Source: Rhizobiaceae bacterium (lineage in GTDB: Bacteria; Pseudomonadota; Alphaproteobacteria; Rhizobiales; Rhizobiaceae). From it: DNA of 64,000 nucleotides. The DNA lies in NCBI GenBank assembly GCA_023953905.1, contig JAMLJA010000001.1, forward strand, positions 451,643 through 515,642, written 5' to 3'. Shown in pieces: positions 26,561-35,492 of this stretch. Each line of letters opens with the position of its first letter. Positions within the stretch are counted from its first letter, which is position 1. Both the position numbers and the translations under genes were made by a program. The notes under the pieces are model-generated. The model was not told the origin of the DNA, did not search any database, and saw nothing but the letters and a program-made list of their open reading frames with translations.

Positions 26561-27427
26561 TCACTTCCCCGCATCGACGCTGGTCATGACGGTATAGAAC
26601 ACCCATGACAGAAGAAGGATGATTAGGAAGTAGATGATCGACATCGCCGCCGCCGGCCCGAGGTCGAACTGGCCTATGGCGATCTTCACCAGATCGATCG
26701 ACAGGAACGTTGTCGAGTTGCCCGGTCCGCCGCCGGTGACCACGAACGGCTCGGTGTAGATCATGAAACTGTCCATGAAGCGCAAGAGCACAGCGATCAG
26801 CAGCACCCGGTTCATCTTTGGAAGCTGGATGTAGCGGAAGATCGCCCAGCGCGAGGCGCCGTCGATCTTGGCCGCCTGATAATATGCGTCCGGGATGGAC
26901 ACCAGGCCGGCATAGCAGAGCAGAACCACCAGACTCGTCCAGTGCCAGACGTCCATCAGGATGATGGTGACCCAGGCGTCGAAGGGATCCTGCACATAAT
27001 TATAGTCGATGCCGAGTTGGTGCAGCGAATAACCGAGCAGGCCGATATCGATACGCCCGAACACCTGCCAGATGGTGCCAACCACATTCCACGGAATGAG
27101 CAACGGCAGGGCCATCAGCACCAGGCAAACCGGCACTCCCCAGCCCTTCTTGGGCATGTTGAGCGCGATGAAGATGCCAAGCGGAACTTCAATGATCAGG
27201 ATGATCGCCGAGAAGACGAGGTTGCGGCCCATCGCTTCCCAGAAACGCGTCGAGCTCAGGATTTCCTCGAACCAGGTTGTCCCGGCCCAGAAGAAGACGT
27301 TGTTGCCGAAGGTATCCTGAACGGAGTAATTGACCACCGTCATCAGCGGTATGACTGCCGAGAAGGCGACCAGCACCAGCATCGGCAGCACCATGAACCA
27401 GGCCCTGTTGTTCCAGGCTTTTTCCAT
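26561..27427 (-). CDS. glpP: Glycerol ABC transporter permease (GlpP-like)
   Basis: 288 residues, MalF-type permease without the large periplasmic loop. Six helices are visible, starting with FMVLPMLVLVAFSAVIPLMT. The EAA loop is PDAYYQAAKIDGASRWAIFR. NNVFFWAGTTWFEEILSSTR is the conserved first periplasmic loop. It starts 3 bases after the glpT stop and forms the channel heterodimer with GlpQ. Assignment to glycerol rests on the whole operon. Confidence 0.9.
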   Translation of the reverse strand: MEKAWNNRAWFMVLPMLVLVAFSAVIPLMTVVNYSVQDTFGNNVFFWAGTTWFEEILSSTRFWEAMGRNLVFSAIILIIEVPLGIFIALNMPKKGWGVPVCLVLMALPLLIPWNVVGTIWQVFGRIDIGLLGYSLHQLGIDYNYVQDPFDAWVTIILMDVWHWTSLVVLLCYAGLVSIPDAYYQAAKIDGASRWAIFRYIQLPKMNRVLLIAVLLRFMDSFMIYTEPFVVTGGGPGNSTTFLSIDLVKIAIGQFDLGPAAAMSIIYFLIILLLSWVFYTVMTSVDAGK

Positions 27428-27430
27428 GGT

Positions 27431-28495
27431 CTAGCGCCCCATCTCGACACGCCACGAATTGGCGTAGATGTTGATCCCGGCAGGATCGAAGCTCACCCTG
27501 GCATCAGCCGGAACGGTATTGTCCTCGTTGACGATCAGCGCGATCTCCTGGCCCTGCAGTTTGGCGCGCACCACCTTGTGACGCCCGATGTCTTCAACTT
27601 TGGTGACATCAACCGGCATGCCGTCGGCCGAAAAATGTACATATTCGGGCCGTACACCGAGTTCGAGGGTGCCGCTGGTCGAACTGGGCGCACCGGGCAA
27701 TTCTATGATCGCCTCGCCCAGACGCGCCGTGCGTCCATCCACCTCGACCGGCAGCACATTCATGCCCGGCGAGCCGATGAAATAACCGACGAAGGTATGT
27801 TTGGGCCGCTCGAAAAGATCGGCCGGCGTTCCGATCTGGACGATGCCGCCATCATACATCACGACCACCTGGTCGGCGAAGCTGAGTGCTTCCGTCTGGT
27901 CGTGCGTGACATAGACCATGGTAAAGCCGAACCGGCGATGCAGTTGCTTGAGCTGCGAGCGCAACACCCACTTCATGTGCGGATCGATCACGGTCAGGGG
28001 TTCGTCGAACAGGATGGCGTTGACGTCGGAACGAACCAAACCGCGACCGAGCGAGATCTTCTGCTTCTGATCGGCCGTCAGACCCTTGCATTTCCGCTTG
28101 GCCAGATCGGCAAGCCCCGTCATTTCCAGCGTTTCACGCACCCTGCGATCGACATCGGCTTCGGCAACGCCGCGGTTTCGCAGTGGAAACGCCAGATTGT
28201 CGTACACCGTCATGGTGTCGTAGATGACCGGAAACTGAAACACCTGCGCGATATTGCGCTCCTGCGTCGACAGGTTGGTGACATCCTTGCCGTCGAAAAG
28301 CAGCCTGCCTTCCGACGGATGCAACAAACCCGAAATGATGTTGAGCAATGTCGTCTTGCCGCAGCCTGACGGGCCTAGCAGAGCGTAGGCGCCGCCATCG
28401 TCGAAGGTGTGATGGACTTCCTTCAGAGCGTAGTCCGCTTCGGATTTTGCGGAGCCGTAAGCGTGGCGGATATGGTCGAGATCAATGCGCGCCAT
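27431..28495 (-). CDS. glpT: Glycerol ABC transporter ATPase with degenerate signature motif (GlpT-like)
   Basis: 354 residues. Walker A GPSGCGKT (41-48), Q-loop glutamine near Q87, Walker B AILFDEP with the catalytic glutamate, and H-loop histidine H198 in VTHDQTEA are intact. The ABC signature, normally LSGGQ, reads LTADQKQK (139-146), so this subunit offers a poor signature to its partner's nucleotide. A TOBE-like C-terminal domain follows (about 240-354). It sits 3 bases from glpS and 3 bases from glpP. It should form a heterodimer with GlpS; the symbol follows the rhizobial operon and is unrelated to the E. coli glycerol-phosphate antiporter GlpT. Confidence 0.88.
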   Translation of the reverse strand: MARIDLDHIRHAYGSAKSEADYALKEVHHTFDDGGAYALLGPSGCGKTTLLNIISGLLHPSEGRLLFDGKDVTNLSTQERNIAQVFQFPVIYDTMTVYDNLAFPLRNRGVAEADVDRRVRETLEMTGLADLAKRKCKGLTADQKQKISLGRGLVRSDVNAILFDEPLTVIDPHMKWVLRSQLKQLHRRFGFTMVYVTHDQTEALSFADQVVVMYDGGIVQIGTPADLFERPKHTFVGYFIGSPGMNVLPVEVDGRTARLGEAIIELPGAPSSTSGTLELGVRPEYVHFSADGMPVDVTKVEDIGRHKVVRAKLQGQEIALIVNEDNTVPADARVSFDPAGINIYANSWRVEMGR

Positions 28496-28498
28496 CCG

Positions 28499-29581
28499 TC
28501 AAGCCGCCATCTTCTGCGCGCGCCCGGCCGATCGGCCATCTGCGTCAAACACCATGATGTGCCGGGGTTCGATAAACACCTGGATCGACTGATCCGGCTC
28601 GAGCACGTGGATGCCATGTGTCAGCATCACCCATCGCGCATCGGCGAAATCCAGATGCACGAAGGTCTCCGAACCGGTGATCTCTGTCATCGACACTTTC
28701 GCCTGCACGGCGACAGCCGAAGGGCTCGGCCGCTGCATAGAAAGATGGTGGGGCTGGAAGCCGATCGTATAGCTCGTATCGGCAATACCGGCGAGATCCG
28801 CCGGCACCGGGAGGTTCACCCCACCATCAAGCTGGAAGCTCGACCCGCTCTTCTTCAGCACAATCGTGTTGAGCGGCGGATCGGCAAAAGTCTGGGCCGT
28901 GATCAGATCGTTGGGATTGCGGAAGACATCGATCGTCTCGCCGAACTGGGTCACCCGGCCTTGCGAAAGCGTTGCGGTATTGCCGCCGAGTAGCAGTGCC
29001 TCCTGCGGCTCGGTCGTGGCATAGACGAAGATCGTTCCGGCTTCCGCGAACAGTCGCGGCAGTTCGGCCCGCAGTTCCTCACGCAACTTGTAGTCGAGAT
29101 TGGCCAGCGGCTCGTCAAGCAGCACCAGCCCGGCATTCTTGACGATGGCGCGCGCCAGCGCGGTGCGCTGCTGCTGCCCACCCGAAAGGCTCAGGGGCGT
29201 GCGATTGAGATAGGGCGTCAGTTTCAGAAGATCGGCGGCCTTTTGAACCTCTGCCTCGATCTTCGACTTCTCGGCACCGGCGACCCGGAGCGGCGAGGCA
29301 ATGTTCTCATAGACGGTCATCGCCGGATAGTTGATGAACTGCTGATAGACCATGGCGATGTTTCGCTTCTGCACAGGCAGGCCGGTCACATCCTTGCCGT
29401 CGAACCAGATGCTGCCCGAAGTCGGCGCGTCCAGCCCGGCCATGAGCCGCATCAGGCTGGTCTTGCCTGAGAGCGTCGGCCCCAGCAGAACGTTGAGCGA
29501 ACCATGCTGAAGCGTCAGCGACACATCGCGGATATGATCCACGCCTGCCACCCGCTTCGCCACGTTCCTCAGTTCGAGCAT
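28499..29581 (-). CDS. glpS: Glycerol ABC transporter ATPase lacking the H-loop histidine (GlpS-like)
   Basis: 360 residues. Walker A is GPTLSGKTS (34-42), the signature LSGGQQQR (132-139) is canonical, and Walker B LVLLDEPLANLD keeps the glutamate. At the H-loop the usual THDQxEA reads TTEPQEA, so T190 replaces the histidine that contacts the gamma phosphate. The C-terminal ~120 residues form the regulatory/TOBE domain. Starts with ATG 29581 and lies 34 bases downstream of glpD. Together with the partner's degenerate signature, this predicts one active and one inactive ATP site in the transporter. Confidence 0.88.
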   Translation of the reverse strand: MLELRNVAKRVAGVDHIRDVSLTLQHGSLNVLLGPTLSGKTSLMRLMAGLDAPTSGSIWFDGKDVTGLPVQKRNIAMVYQQFINYPAMTVYENIASPLRVAGAEKSKIEAEVQKAADLLKLTPYLNRTPLSLSGGQQQRTALARAIVKNAGLVLLDEPLANLDYKLREELRAELPRLFAEAGTIFVYATTEPQEALLLGGNTATLSQGRVTQFGETIDVFRNPNDLITAQTFADPPLNTIVLKKSGSSFQLDGGVNLPVPADLAGIADTSYTIGFQPHHLSMQRPSPSAVAVQAKVSMTEITGSETFVHLDFADARWVMLTHGIHVLEPDQSIQVFIEPRHIMVFDADGRSAGRAQKMAA

Positions 29582-29615
29582 GTAGCCTCCTCCCAGGCAT
29601 CATTGCAGCTGAAGC

Positions 29616-31145
29616 TTATTCGGCCGCCGCGTGCCGCATGCCATCCTTCATCGCGTCGATGTACTGCTGTAGCCCGTCCGCCTCCTCACGGCTGAGCATC
29701 AAGCCTCGTTTGGTCCGGCGCCACAAAATGTCGTCCGCGGTGAGCGCCCATTCATTCTCGACGAGGTAGCGCACCTCGGCTTCATACAGATCCGGGCCGA
29801 ATTTCCGTCCAAGGTCGGAAACCGACTTGGCCAATCCAAGCAGTGTAGCAGCGCGCGTGCCGTAGAGTCTCGTCAGCCGTCGCGCATAAGCCGTTTCAAG
29901 GAAGCCAAAGCCTGCCTTGAGCTTTGCGACCTGCGCATCGAAACCCGTCTCGAAGAAGTCGCCGCCCGGCAGGACGGACTTGGCCGTCCACGGCTTGCCC
30001 TTGCCGCCCAGCAGCGTTTCGACCTTTTCCATCATATGCTCGGCCAGCCGGCGGTAGGTCGTGATCTTTCCTCCAAAGACGTTGACGATGGGAGCCTGCG
30101 AACCACCGCCATCGACCTTCAGCACATAGTCGCGCGTTGCCTCCTGCGCCTTGGATGCGCCGTCATCGTAAAGAGGGCGCACGCCCGAATAGGTCCAGAC
30201 GATGTCCTCGGCCTTTACGGGCTTGGCGAAATATTCGCTGGCGGCTTCGCACAGATAGGCAACCTCGCCGTCGCTGATCTCAGCGTCCTTTGGGTCGCCG
30301 GCAAAATCCTGGTCGGTTGTCCCGATCAGCGTGAAATCTTCCTCGTAAGGAATGGCGAAGATGATCCGACCGTCCTTGTTCTGGAAGAAATAGGCGCGCG
30401 GATCGTCGAACTTCTTCGACACGACGATGTGGCTGCCCTTGACCAGCCGCACATTGTGCACGTCGTTGCGACCGACTGCGCCAGACAGCACCCGATCGAC
30501 CCAAGGACCGGCGGCATTGACGATCATCCGCGCCTTTATGTCTTCAACCGATCCCGACCGCAGATCCTCGATCGAAACGGTCCAGAGCCCCTCCTCACGA
30601 CGGGCGCCGACAACCTTGGTGCGCGTGCGGATTGTGGCGCCGCGATCGGCAGCGTCGCGCGCATTGAGCACAACCAGCCTGGCATCGTTGACCCACCCGT
30701 CCGAATACTCGAAGGCCTTGGTAAACAATGGCTTCAGCGGCTTGCCGGCCGGATCGACCCGCATATCGAGCGTCTTTGTGGGCGGCAGCAGCTTCCTGCC
30801 GCCAATATGGTCATACAGGAAAAGTCCAAGCCGGATCAGCCAGGCCGGGCGCAACCCCTTGGCGTAGGGAAGGACGAAGCGCATCGGCCATATGATGTGC
30901 GGCGCGCTTCTCCAGAGAATCTCGCGCTCCATCAGCGATTCACGCACGAGGCGAAACTCGTAATATTCCAGATACCGCAACCCGCCATGGATCAGCTTGG
31001 TGGAGAACGAAGACGTGCCGCTGGCAAGGTCGCTCATCTCGGCCAGGAACACGGAATAACCCCGCCCGGCAGCATCGCGGGCAACGCCGCACCCATTGAT
31101 GCCGCCGCCAATGACGAAAATGTCATGGATCGGAGATGCGTCCAA
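29616..31145 (-). CDS. glpD: Glycerol-3-phosphate dehydrogenase (FAD)
   Basis: 509 residues of the DAO-fold flavoprotein that oxidises glycerol-3-phosphate to dihydroxyacetone phosphate and passes electrons to quinone at the inner membrane. DIFVIGGGINGCGVARDAAG binds FAD, SSFSTKLIHGGLRYLEYYEF is the GlpD fingerprint, and VNAAGPWVD and TDQDFAGDP follow. TTG 31145 was chosen because GGGAGGG stands 6 bases before it and the protein then starts MDASPIHDIFVIGGG like rhizobial GlpD; GTG 31169 is the longer alternative. First gene of the operon, with a clear promoter at 31204-31232. No glpK or glpR is in the window. Confidence 0.92.
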   Translation of the reverse strand: MDASPIHDIFVIGGGINGCGVARDAAGRGYSVFLAEMSDLASGTSSFSTKLIHGGLRYLEYYEFRLVRESLMEREILWRSAPHIIWPMRFVLPYAKGLRPAWLIRLGLFLYDHIGGRKLLPPTKTLDMRVDPAGKPLKPLFTKAFEYSDGWVNDARLVVLNARDAADRGATIRTRTKVVGARREEGLWTVSIEDLRSGSVEDIKARMIVNAAGPWVDRVLSGAVGRNDVHNVRLVKGSHIVVSKKFDDPRAYFFQNKDGRIIFAIPYEEDFTLIGTTDQDFAGDPKDAEISDGEVAYLCEAASEYFAKPVKAEDIVWTYSGVRPLYDDGASKAQEATRDYVLKVDGGGSQAPIVNVFGGKITTYRRLAEHMMEKVETLLGGKGKPWTAKSVLPGGDFFETGFDAQVAKLKAGFGFLETAYARRLTRLYGTRAATLLGLAKSVSDLGRKFGPDLYEAEVRYLVENEWALTADDILWRRTKRGLMLSREEADGLQQYIDAMKDGMRHAAAE

Positions 31146-31203
31146 GAAATCCCTCCCATGCTTTCGCACCGCACCATTTCCGGCGATTTCGAAAGCATGT
31201 CGA

Positions 31204-31232
31204 GATTATTTCGAACTTCGAACGAATGTCAA
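31204..31232 (-). promoter_or_regulatory. Sigma-70 promoter of the glp operon with operator-like spacer
   Basis: On the minus strand, TTGACA (31232-31227), a 17-base spacer and ATAATC (31209-31204) form a near-ideal promoter. The spacer is made of repeated TTCG/CGAA words (TTCGTTCGAAGTTCGAA), like a DeoR/GlpR-type operator, so repressor binding would block polymerase. The predicted transcript start is about 50 bases before the TTG start of glpD. Confidence 0.75.
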
Positions 31233-31495
31233 ACGAAATGAAATTTTTCACTCATTCCCCGTGACATCAGGCCTTTGCCGCCATCAACTCAATTCAACGC
31301 CCGGCAAAAACCTCGAATCGGCGGAAGCGCATCGGCAGTGGTGCAACGTCTAACCGAAGTTCCGGTTCATGCACTGAAACACCGACCTCGTATTTCCGCC
31401 GCATCGCCCCTCGCCCATCTTGCTTCCCTAAAAGCCGCTCCATCCGTGCCTTTCGTTTTTCTTCAAAACGAAAGGCACCACATGCGCATGCTGCA

Positions 31496-32089
31496 ATGTC
31501 GAGGAAGAGTGGCACTGCTGATCTGTCCGACAAGGCGATTCCGAGCGTCGTGAAGGTTCTCTGCCATGGTGCTCCCGCATCCGTGGCCGTAACCGAGACG
31601 GAGAATGAGGCCACGGCGCCAAGCGCAATGACGCGTCCGGGCCTTCGTTCATTCAGTCCTGCCGACAGTTTCGACATCATGGGCTTTGACTACGCGACCT
31701 TGAAGAATGTGACCCAGGCCGAATGTGAAACCGCTTGCCAGGACGATCTGTCTTGCAAAGCCACGACCTACAACAGGAAGGCTCATTTCTGCTTCCTGAA
31801 GAGTGATGCGAAGATTCTCGTCCGCAATGTTGATGCCGTGGCGAGTGTTCAGAGCAACCTCGCGGATAGTCTTCTCGTTTCGACATTCGTTATTGGCTCC
31901 GGCGAGGATATGGCCGGTGGTGACTATAGCCGCATCCGAAACACCAATTTCATCACCTGCTATGCAGCCTGCGAAACTGACAATCAATGCCGGGCTTTCG
32001 CCTATGTTCGCAAGAAGAACGAATGCTGGCTGAAAGATCGGATCGGCTACGTGAAGGCCAAGAGCGGTGTTGATCTCGGGGTGAAGTGA
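31496..32089 (+). CDS. Protein with two PAN/Apple-like modules, possibly 5'-truncated
   Basis: 197 residues with two similar cysteine-containing modules. Module 1 (about 50-115) has GFDYATLKNVTQAECETACQ, DLSCKATTYN and HFCFLKSD. Module 2 (about 130-197) has DYSRIRNTNFITCYAACETD, NQCRAFAYV and NECWLKDR. This is the PAN/Apple pattern that binds protein or carbohydrate outside the cell. PAN modules with this spacing also occur at the N-terminus of rhizobial alpha-2-macroglobulin-like proteins. Disulphides imply export, yet no signal peptide is visible from ATG 31496, so the real 5' end may be lost or start elsewhere. Isolated, not in an operon. Confidence 0.6.
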   Translation: MSRKSGTADLSDKAIPSVVKVLCHGAPASVAVTETENEATAPSAMTRPGLRSFSPADSFDIMGFDYATLKNVTQAECETACQDDLSCKATTYNRKAHFCFLKSDAKILVRNVDAVASVQSNLADSLLVSTFVIGSGEDMAGGDYSRIRNTNFITCYAACETDNQCRAFAYVRKKNECWLKDRIGYVKAKSGVDLGVK

Positions 32090-32360
32090 TAGTCTTCACC
32101 ATTTGAGCCTGCCTTCGATCTCCGCAGCCGACTTGGCCGAACTCGCGCCATTGATCAGTTCCTGTATCAGGCCTTCCAGACGCGGCTTGGCCGTCGACCA
32201 GTGACGGTGGCAAGGGGATCGAGCAACCTCTCCGAAACGCGCTGGCAAGGCTACAAGCAGCGCGTCGGGCGCTCGTAGCTTCCGCTGCCCTCGCGCGTGC
32301 GCTTGAAACCTCGCTTTTACAATGGCGTCAGCGTCTGGATGCTCGCGGGTTCGCTCAACC

Positions 32361-35300
32361 CTACCGCGCGACCCACCGGCTTTCAAAGCCCCTGCTGGTC
32401 TGCCAATCCGAGAGTATCTTGCCAGACGAACCGCATTCGACCGCAAGTGTATCTCGCCGCATCTTAAACTCATTATCCATGAGATAGCCGGTCACAAAAC
32501 ATATCGATGCATATTGGCCTCGAACGGCGTTCTTCGTGGTGATGACGGCCTTAAGCGTAACAGCTTCTAGGTTGCGCCCCATCCATTTCGCGGTGCCATA
32601 GTCCACCAACTCGTCATCGTACTTATCCAGTTCCCACCCGCCCGCATCGACCTCGTTTCTCCAGCGTGCAATATCGGGAAAGAGTGCACCAAACTGCCCG
32701 GCATTCTCATCATCGCCACTGATAAAGGCCTTCTGAATGCTGGAAAGGTCGTCATAGGCGGCCCGGGCTTCCTGCGAATAGCGTTCCCTCAGCTTCCTTT
32801 GCTCGCGGCCTCGAACAGCCGAGGCTTCCTCGCTCTGCTTCTTGGCAAGCAGAGCCGCTGCTTCCATTTCTTGCTTGCGGGCAGCGATCGCCGCCTCACG
32901 CTCCTGGGCTGACTTCTCAGCCAGGTCTTTTCCTTCTTCGACAAGGCTGGTTTCGATCCAGAGCGGCAATACCGCTATTTCAGCATTAAGGTTCTTCGTC
33001 GCCTCCATCAGGCGCGCCATGTTTTCTGCATTCGCATAGATGGTACGGCAGGCATTTTTCTGAGCACCAGCAAAGGCGCGATCGAGAGACATGGTGATAT
33101 GCTGCCTGGCGGCCGAAGCTGGCAACTCCAGGTCCAGCCCGGCCATCTCGAAAGCATAGTCGTGGAACTGCTGCTGGTCGGGATCGACGACCATGCAAAG
33201 CGTGTCAGCGGTGTTGTCGATCTGGACAAAGCCGAACCCCTTGCGCACCCCCGACGCGACTTCACTACGTATAGTCTCCGAAAGCTGCCGCCTTCTTTCC
33301 GCGGCTTCCCCCACATCGCTCCATTCAATTGTCTGGATGACCTTCAGGTCGCTCTTCTCGAATGCCTCGATGAGATTGCGAGCTTCAAGAACGTCCTGCA
33401 CAAGCAGTACGCCTCGCTCAATGATTAGAATGTCCTGATGAAAGACGTCTTGTTTCGCGCAAGGGCCTGTGGGCTGCATATTACTCGCCCCGAGCTTTCG
33501 CAAAAGCGGCAACACAAAATCGAACAAGGGCGGATTGCTCGCGTCGTGGCCGATCCAGCAATACGCAACCGTTCCACGATCCAGGGTCGTCTCGCCAACG
33601 AGGTTGACCAGAAGATTTGGGGCGCTCGATGTGAAGTTCCCGAGAATGACAACGTCCTTCGCATTTCCCTCCAGCAATTGTCTGTTGTCGTCTGTGATCG
33701 CCAACCCGTTCGTAGCCTGAATAACTTCGGTCGGCTTCGGCGAATTTTCCTCGAATATGAAGGCAGAAAGGTTGTCTGATAGGCCAACCCTCTCGATCTC
33801 GACCTTTGCCTCTTTCTGTAAATTGAAAAGAAGCGCGTCCTGTTCGGAGTCCTTCGCCGCCGACAGCTTTTCCTGCAGAATCAATAGATCGTTGACGGAT
33901 TCGTGCAGAACATTGCTTCCGACAAACTGCGTGATGAACGCTTCGATCCTCCGGATTTCGGCAAGTGCGACCGCCCGTGCATTGACCTGAGCAATCTCGC
34001 TGGCTCTTTCCTTATCGGTGAGGAACTTCTGAAAACCCGGCTCCGATTTGAGCAGCTCGTCTGCGTTCAAGATCGCTTGTTCTATCGAGGAGACGTCTTG
34101 TGAGTCCTCGAGTTGCTTGAGGCGAACCACAGCCTTGGCAATGCCGAGCGGATTGACGAAAGTCCCGTTGCTGGCGCTGAATTCCGTGACGGACGACATC
34201 AGGGCCGATGTGCGCTTTCGCGCTGCTTCGAGAGCCAAGCGCTTCTGTTCCACCTCCGCGGCTGCCTTGCGCTCGCGCGCAGCTTGTTCCGCCTCGGCCT
34301 GCGCTGCGGCCACTTCAACGCCCGCCTTCGCTTTCAATACTCTGACGTCTTCTGTCGGATCGCTTTGCAGTGCGAGACCGCATTGTTCGTCTGCACTGAT
34401 CCAATCGCCGTCCACCACAGCATTGCCACAAACAAGTTTCTGCTGGGCCGACCGCAATGCGGCACGGCGGGCCAGATACTCGCCGGCGGCGGGCAGATTC
34501 TGACCATCTTCCCCTTGCGACGCGACCTCCACCTCGGGTGCCGACTCGGCGCTCTGTAACGCCATCAAGGCTTCACTGACTCTTTTCTCCAGACTTTGGA
34601 GCGATGGCTTGATCGGCTCGGCAGCGCCCAACGAAATGGCTGAAAGGCAACCATCCACAGCCTGCAAGAGGTCGCCTTCGCTTGCGGCAAGCTGAACGCA
34701 GGTGTTCGCGGCCTTTTCAGCTAAGAGCGCCTGCGCCGTTGCAGCCTCATACGCCGCTTTGTCGGATAGGCCGCTTGCCTTGAAGTCCAGAAAATCGTCC
34801 CGGTTGGAAAAACCTAGATCTGTCGCCGTTTGGAACTCGACACTGTCAGAAAACCCGCCTTGCCTCGCCAGGCGATAATCGCTGGGATCCTTGAAACCAG
34901 AGGTGCGGAAGAGCCGGAATTCCTCAAACGTATCGAACCCTTGCAGCCTCGCGGTTTTATAGTCTTGAGCCGTTTCAAACCCGCCTTGCATCGCGGCGAG
35001 ATACTCTTCCCTATTGGTGAACCCGGCGCCTGTGGCCTTGCGGTGCTCGTCCCTGCTTCTGAAGCCGAGTGCGGCAATATCCTCCAGCGCCGCGATCGTC
35101 TCTTCGTCAAGATTGATCGCCCCTATCTCGAACGCTGCCGAAAACGCAGCCTCCGCCTTTCGGGTCCCCGGACCACGATCGCCGTCAACTTTATTGGTGT
35201 AGAAGCCCAACTTGCTCAATGCGGTCTGCAACCGCTTTACGAGCGCAATTTCTTGTTTGCGGATTCTGTCGATCCTGGCCTGTGCTTCACGTGCAGCAGC

Positions 35301-35492
35301 GCGCTGCTGGTCGCGATACAGGCGTTCCTGCGCTTGCTGGCGCCGACGTTCCGCCTGATTATGCATGTCCTGCTCAATGACCCGTCCCATCAGATTGATG
35401 AAGCCACCGATATCTTGTGCAGCGACAGGCGATTGCGGAAAGACAAACGCGGCCGCGTACAAGACGAGCGTAGCTCGAAGTCGAATGGACAT
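32361..35492 (-). CDS. Large secreted protein with peptidoglycan-binding-like domain and 14-residue repeats, unknown function
   Basis: 1,043 residues; I do not recognise the whole. A signal peptide (residues 1-25, cut near VAAQ-DIGG) is followed by a Q/R-rich coiled coil (45-80). A peptidoglycan-binding_1-like unit (82-121) has RLQTALSKLGFYTNKVDGDR and GPGTRKAEAAF. Eight exact 14-residue repeats GFxxxxEYxxAxxx occupy 143-254. Long helical, A/E/K/R-rich stretches (about 390-430 and 870-930) suggest coiled coils. A mixed region around 590-850 has LVVNLVGETTLDRG-like strands. The C-terminus (about 960-1043) holds one likely disulphide pair (SICFVTG and AVECGSSG). Probably an envelope-associated structural or stress protein. 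Isolated gene without operon partners. Confidence 0.65.
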   Translation of the reverse strand: MSIRLRATLVLYAAAFVFPQSPVAAQDIGGFINLMGRVIEQDMHNQAERRRQQAQERLYRDQQRAAAREAQARIDRIRKQEIALVKRLQTALSKLGFYTNKVDGDRGPGTRKAEAAFSAAFEIGAINLDEETIAALEDIAALGFRSRDEHRKATGAGFTNREEYLAAMQGGFETAQDYKTARLQGFDTFEEFRLFRTSGFKDPSDYRLARQGGFSDSVEFQTATDLGFSNRDDFLDFKASGLSDKAAYEAATAQALLAEKAANTCVQLAASEGDLLQAVDGCLSAISLGAAEPIKPSLQSLEKRVSEALMALQSAESAPEVEVASQGEDGQNLPAAGEYLARRAALRSAQQKLVCGNAVVDGDWISADEQCGLALQSDPTEDVRVLKAKAGVEVAAAQAEAEQAARERKAAAEVEQKRLALEAARKRTSALMSSVTEFSASNGTFVNPLGIAKAVVRLKQLEDSQDVSSIEQAILNADELLKSEPGFQKFLTDKERASEIAQVNARAVALAEIRRIEAFITQFVGSNVLHESVNDLLILQEKLSAAKDSEQDALLFNLQKEAKVEIERVGLSDNLSAFIFEENSPKPTEVIQATNGLAITDDNRQLLEGNAKDVVILGNFTSSAPNLLVNLVGETTLDRGTVAYCWIGHDASNPPLFDFVLPLLRKLGASNMQPTGPCAKQDVFHQDILIIERGVLLVQDVLEARNLIEAFEKSDLKVIQTIEWSDVGEAAERRRQLSETIRSEVASGVRKGFGFVQIDNTADTLCMVVDPDQQQFHDYAFEMAGLDLELPASAARQHITMSLDRAFAGAQKNACRTIYANAENMARLMEATKNLNAEIAVLPLWIETSLVEEGKDLAEKSAQEREAAIAARKQEMEAAALLAKKQSEEASAVRGREQRKLRERYSQEARAAYDDLSSIQKAFISGDDENAGQFGALFPDIARWRNEVDAGGWELDKYDDELVDYGTAKWMGRNLEAVTLKAVITTKNAVRGQYASICFVTGYLMDNEFKMRRDTLAVECGSSGKILSDWQTSRGFESRWVAR
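34731..35066 (-). repeat. Eight tandem 42-base coding repeats (14 residues each)
   Basis: Residues 143-254 of the large protein: units begin at 143, 157, 171, 185, 199, 213, 227 and 241 with no insertion. Each starts GF (the last GL) and has an acidic residue plus aromatic at positions 7-8 (EY, DY, EF, DF) and often A at 11. DNA copies have diverged, so the array is old and kept at protein level. Confidence 0.85.

Noticed and set aside
26942..28369. Plus-strand frame of 475 codons opposite glpP/glpT
   Set aside because: Antisense shadow; the glpP and glpT motifs on the other strand are complete.
32096..32260. Minus-strand frame ending GLIQELINGASSAKSAAEIEGRLKW-like, near 32.1 kb
   Set aside because: The last ~50 codons look protein-like, but the rest is not, there is no start and I recognise no family; could be an old gene end.
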